A stretch of 6,445 bases of DNA from JAVEVF01 sp034005175 (GTDB lineage Bacteria; Actinomycetota; Coriobacteriia; Anaerosomatales; SLCP01), in assembly GCA_034005175.1 (NCBI GenBank), contig JAVEVF010000101.1, forward strand, positions 1 to 6,445, read 5' to 3'. The position numbers and the translations under genes are program-made. The notes below the pieces were generated by a model. It ran no database searches and had not been told where the DNA came from. It saw nothing but the letters and a program-made list of their open reading frames with translations. Every line of letters begins with the position of its first letter. The stretch's first letter is position 1. Positions 4,866 through 6,445 of the stretch are shown piece by piece.

Positions 4866-5492
4866 ATGGCACGTTATACCGGGGCGGACTGCAGACTGTG
4901 CCGCCGCGAAGGAATCAAACTCTTCTTGAAGGGTGACCGTTGCTACAGCGACAAGTGCGCCGTAGAGCGTCGCCCGTACCCACCGGGTCAGGCCGGCAAG
5001 CGGCGCCCGCGTGACAGTGAATACCGTCTCCAGCTCAGAGAGAAGCAGAAGGCCAAGAGGATCTATGGCCTGCTCGAGAAGCAGTTCCGCAGCTATTACG
5101 AGCTCGCCAACCGCCAGAAGGGCATCCCTGGAGAGAACCTGCTGCGCCTTCTCGAGACCCGTCTTGACAACGTTGTGTACCGGCTTGGTTTCGCCAAGTC
5201 ACGCGATGAGGCTCGCCAGGTCGTGCGTCACAACCACATCAAGGTGAACGGTCGCAAGGTCAACATCCCCTCATACCGTGTTCGTCCCGGTGACGTCGTA
5301 GCCATCGCCGAGAAGTCCAAGGACCTGTTGGTTATCAAGACGGCACTCATCGCCTCGGAGAAGATCGAAGTTCCGGGCTGGCTTGAGGTAGACATCGAGA
5401 AGCTGTCCGGGAAAGTGCTCTCAATGCCCGAGCGCAATCAGATCGATGCGCCCGTGCACGAGCAGCTCATCGTCGAGCTGTACTCGAAGTAG
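4866..5492 (+). CDS. rpsD: 30S ribosomal protein S4, zinc-binding form
   Basis: S4 is a primary 16S rRNA binding protein that starts small-subunit assembly, takes part in decoding fidelity, and in several bacteria represses its own operon by binding the leader mRNA. The 208 residues include an N-terminal zinc site C9-x2-C12 and C26-x4-C31, the zinc-binding ('C+') type seen in Bacillus stearothermophilus and Thermus. This is followed by the all-helical region with QFRSYYELANRQKG (73-86) and GENLLRLLETRLDNVVYRLGF (89-109). The S4 RNA-binding domain spans about 98-160, with SRDEARQVVRHNHIKVNG (112-129) and the turn YRVRPGD (137-143). The ATG at 4866 has GGGAGGA (4851-4857) 8 bases upstream, 21 bases after rpsK. 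Placement between rpsK and rpoA matches E. coli and several actinobacteria but not Bacillus, where rpsD is elsewhere. Confidence 0.97.
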   Translation: MARYTGADCRLCRREGIKLFLKGDRCYSDKCAVERRPYPPGQAGKRRPRDSEYRLQLREKQKAKRIYGLLEKQFRSYYELANRQKGIPGENLLRLLETRLDNVVYRLGFAKSRDEARQVVRHNHIKVNGRKVNIPSYRVRPGDVVAIAEKSKDLLVIKTALIASEKIEVPGWLEVDIEKLSGKVLSMPERNQIDAPVHEQLIVELYSK

Positions 5493-5527
5493 CGAGACGG
5501 CCCCGGACGAGCCAAGGAGGCTTTTGC

Positions 5528-6445
5528 ATGACACAGTTCCTGAGACCGCAGGTGGCCGTCGAGACGCTGGACGATCGGGTCGCCCGGTACACAGTCGAGC
5601 CGCTTGAGCGTGGCTTCGGACACACGTTGGGCAACTGCATGCGCCGCGTCTTGCTCTCATCGCTGGAGGGTGTCGCGGCCACGTCCATTCGAATCGAGGG
5701 CGTGCACCATGAGTTCACTGCCATAGACGGTGTGCGAGAAGACGTGACCGACATCGTGCTCAACGTCAAGCAGCTCGTCTTTCGCGAGACGGGTGTCGGC
5801 GCTGGTGATGCCGTTGTCACGCTTGACGTGAGCGGACCCGCCACTGCGACCGGCGCGGACCTCAAGGTTCCCGCCGAATTCGAACTCGTCAACCCCGAGC
5901 AGCTCATTGCCACGCTCAACAAGGGTGCGAAGCTTGAGATGAGCATCCGAGTGGGCGTAGGCCGAGGGTATGTCTCGGCCGATCGCAACAAGCGCGCCGA
6001 GGATCCCATCGGGATCATCACCGTCGATTCGCTTTTCGGGCCGGTCACTCGCTGCACGTACGTGGTGGAAGACACACGAGTGGGTCAGCGCACCGACTAT
6101 GACAAGCTAACGCTCGAGGTGGAGACAGATGGTTCAATCGAGCCCGGCGACGCGGTCGCTCGTGCTGGACGCATCATCGATGAGCATATGCTGCTCTTTA
6201 CCGAACAGGCATCGAGCCCGCTCGGCGAGGGGGAGATCTTCGGGAGTGAAGACGACGGTGCTGACAGCGTGCTGGACACGCCTGTCGAGGAGCTTGATCT
6301 CTCGGTCCGCTCGTACAACTGCCTGAAGCGCCAGGGTGTGAACACCATCGGTCAGCTGACGGAGTTGGCCGAGGCTGACCTGCTCAGCATCCGGAATTTC
6401 GGCGCGAAGTCCGTGGAAGAAGTGAAGGATAAGCTGCAGGCCATG
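5528..6445 (+). CDS. rpoA: RNA polymerase alpha subunit (3' end beyond window)
   Basis: The frame runs open from ATG 5528 to the last base (306 codons) with no stop, so only the final residues are missing; alpha is usually about 310-340 long. The N-terminal domain, which dimerises and docks beta and beta-prime, has VEPLERGFGHTLGNCMRRVLLSS (23-45), GVHHEFTAIDGVREDVTDIVLNVKQL (58-83), VGRGYVSADRNK (144-155) and GIITVDSLFGPVTRCTYVVED (162-182). A flexible acidic linker (about 229-250) leads to the C-terminal domain, which binds UP-element DNA and activators: LSVRSYNCLKRQGV with R261, N264 and C265, then IRNFGAKSVEEV with G292, K294 and S295. These correspond to the DNA-contacting R265, N268, G296, K298 and S299 of E. 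coli. AAGGAGG (5514-5520) lies 7 bases before the ATG. rplQ would be expected next. Confidence 0.97.
   Translation, partial: MTQFLRPQVAVETLDDRVARYTVEPLERGFGHTLGNCMRRVLLSSLEGVAATSIRIEGVHHEFTAIDGVREDVTDIVLNVKQLVFRETGVGAGDAVVTLDVSGPATATGADLKVPAEFELVNPEQLIATLNKGAKLEMSIRVGVGRGYVSADRNKRAEDPIGIITVDSLFGPVTRCTYVVEDTRVGQRTDYDKLTLEVETDGSIEPGDAVARAGRIIDEHMLLFTEQASSPLGEGEIFGSEDDGADSVLDTPVEELDLSVRSYNCLKRQGVNTIGQLTELAEADLLSIRNFGAKSVEEVKDKLQAM

Noticed and set aside
5510..5525. AGCC-AAGGA-GGCT followed by TTT before rpoA as a mini terminator or binding-site hairpin
   Set aside because: A 4-bp stem is too short and weak; the sequence is better explained as the rpoA ribosome binding site AAGGAGG.
5467..6075. 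A 202-codon open frame on the - strand opposite rpoA
   Set aside because: Ser/Thr-rich low-complexity translation opposite a confidently identified gene; no independent support.
1..6445. An undescribed defence, mobile or biosynthetic system hidden in the window
   Set aside because: Every stretch longer than about 120 bases is accounted for by a conserved housekeeping gene with intact motifs; no foreign composition, transposase, repeat array or unknown gene was seen.

Overview
The window is a long, unidirectional (+ strand) stretch of a bacterial ribosomal-protein super-operon: the end of the spc operon, an adk-map-infA block, and the start of the alpha operon. In order it holds rpsE (3' end only), rpmD, rplO, secY, adk, map, infA, rpmJ, rpsM, rpsK, rpsD and rpoA (cut off by the window edge inside the C-terminal domain). 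All proteins are full length with their family motifs intact. I see no mobile element, CRISPR array, tRNA or rRNA gene, or accessory cassette.

The organism is probably a GC-rich bacterium of the Actinomycetota, most likely a deep-branching lineage such as Coriobacteriia. Reasons are a high-GC coding style, four GTG starts (secY, map, infA, rpsM), strong GGAGG-type ribosome binding sites, an IF-1 of the MSK-(R)ED-AIEMEG type, and rpsD lying between rpsK and rpoA. The adenylate kinase carries a four-cysteine zinc lid, which is unlike the short-lid enzymes of Mycobacterium and Streptomyces and fits either a deep actinobacterium or a Firmicute-like relative. This placement is inference from gene content and remembered family features, not from a search.

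Layout: 1-88 rpsE end; 96-287 rpmD; a 98-base spacer with small hairpins; 386-832 rplO, overlapping secY (829-2082) by GTGA; 2111-2761 adk; 2766-3512 map; a good sigma70-type promoter at 3521-3549; 3594-3815 infA; a 117-base spacer with a 9-bp perfect hairpin; 3933-4046 rpmJ (only 37 codons); 4065-4439 rpsM; 4443-4844 rpsK; 4866-5492 rpsD; 5528 to the end rpoA. No gap exceeds 120 bases.

Together the genes supply ribosomal subunits (S5, L30, L15, L36, S13, S11, S4), the translocon pore (SecY), nucleotide balance (Adk), N-terminal methionine removal (Map), initiation (IF-1) and the RNA polymerase alpha subunit. Several products (IF-1, S13, S11, S4, L30, RpoA) have small second residues and so are likely Map substrates.

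No undescribed system is evident. The points most worth checking are regulatory: the internal infA promoter, the structured infA-rpmJ spacer with a 12-codon leader-like ORF across its hairpin, and the rpmD-rplO spacer whose frame stays open into the rplO start codon.
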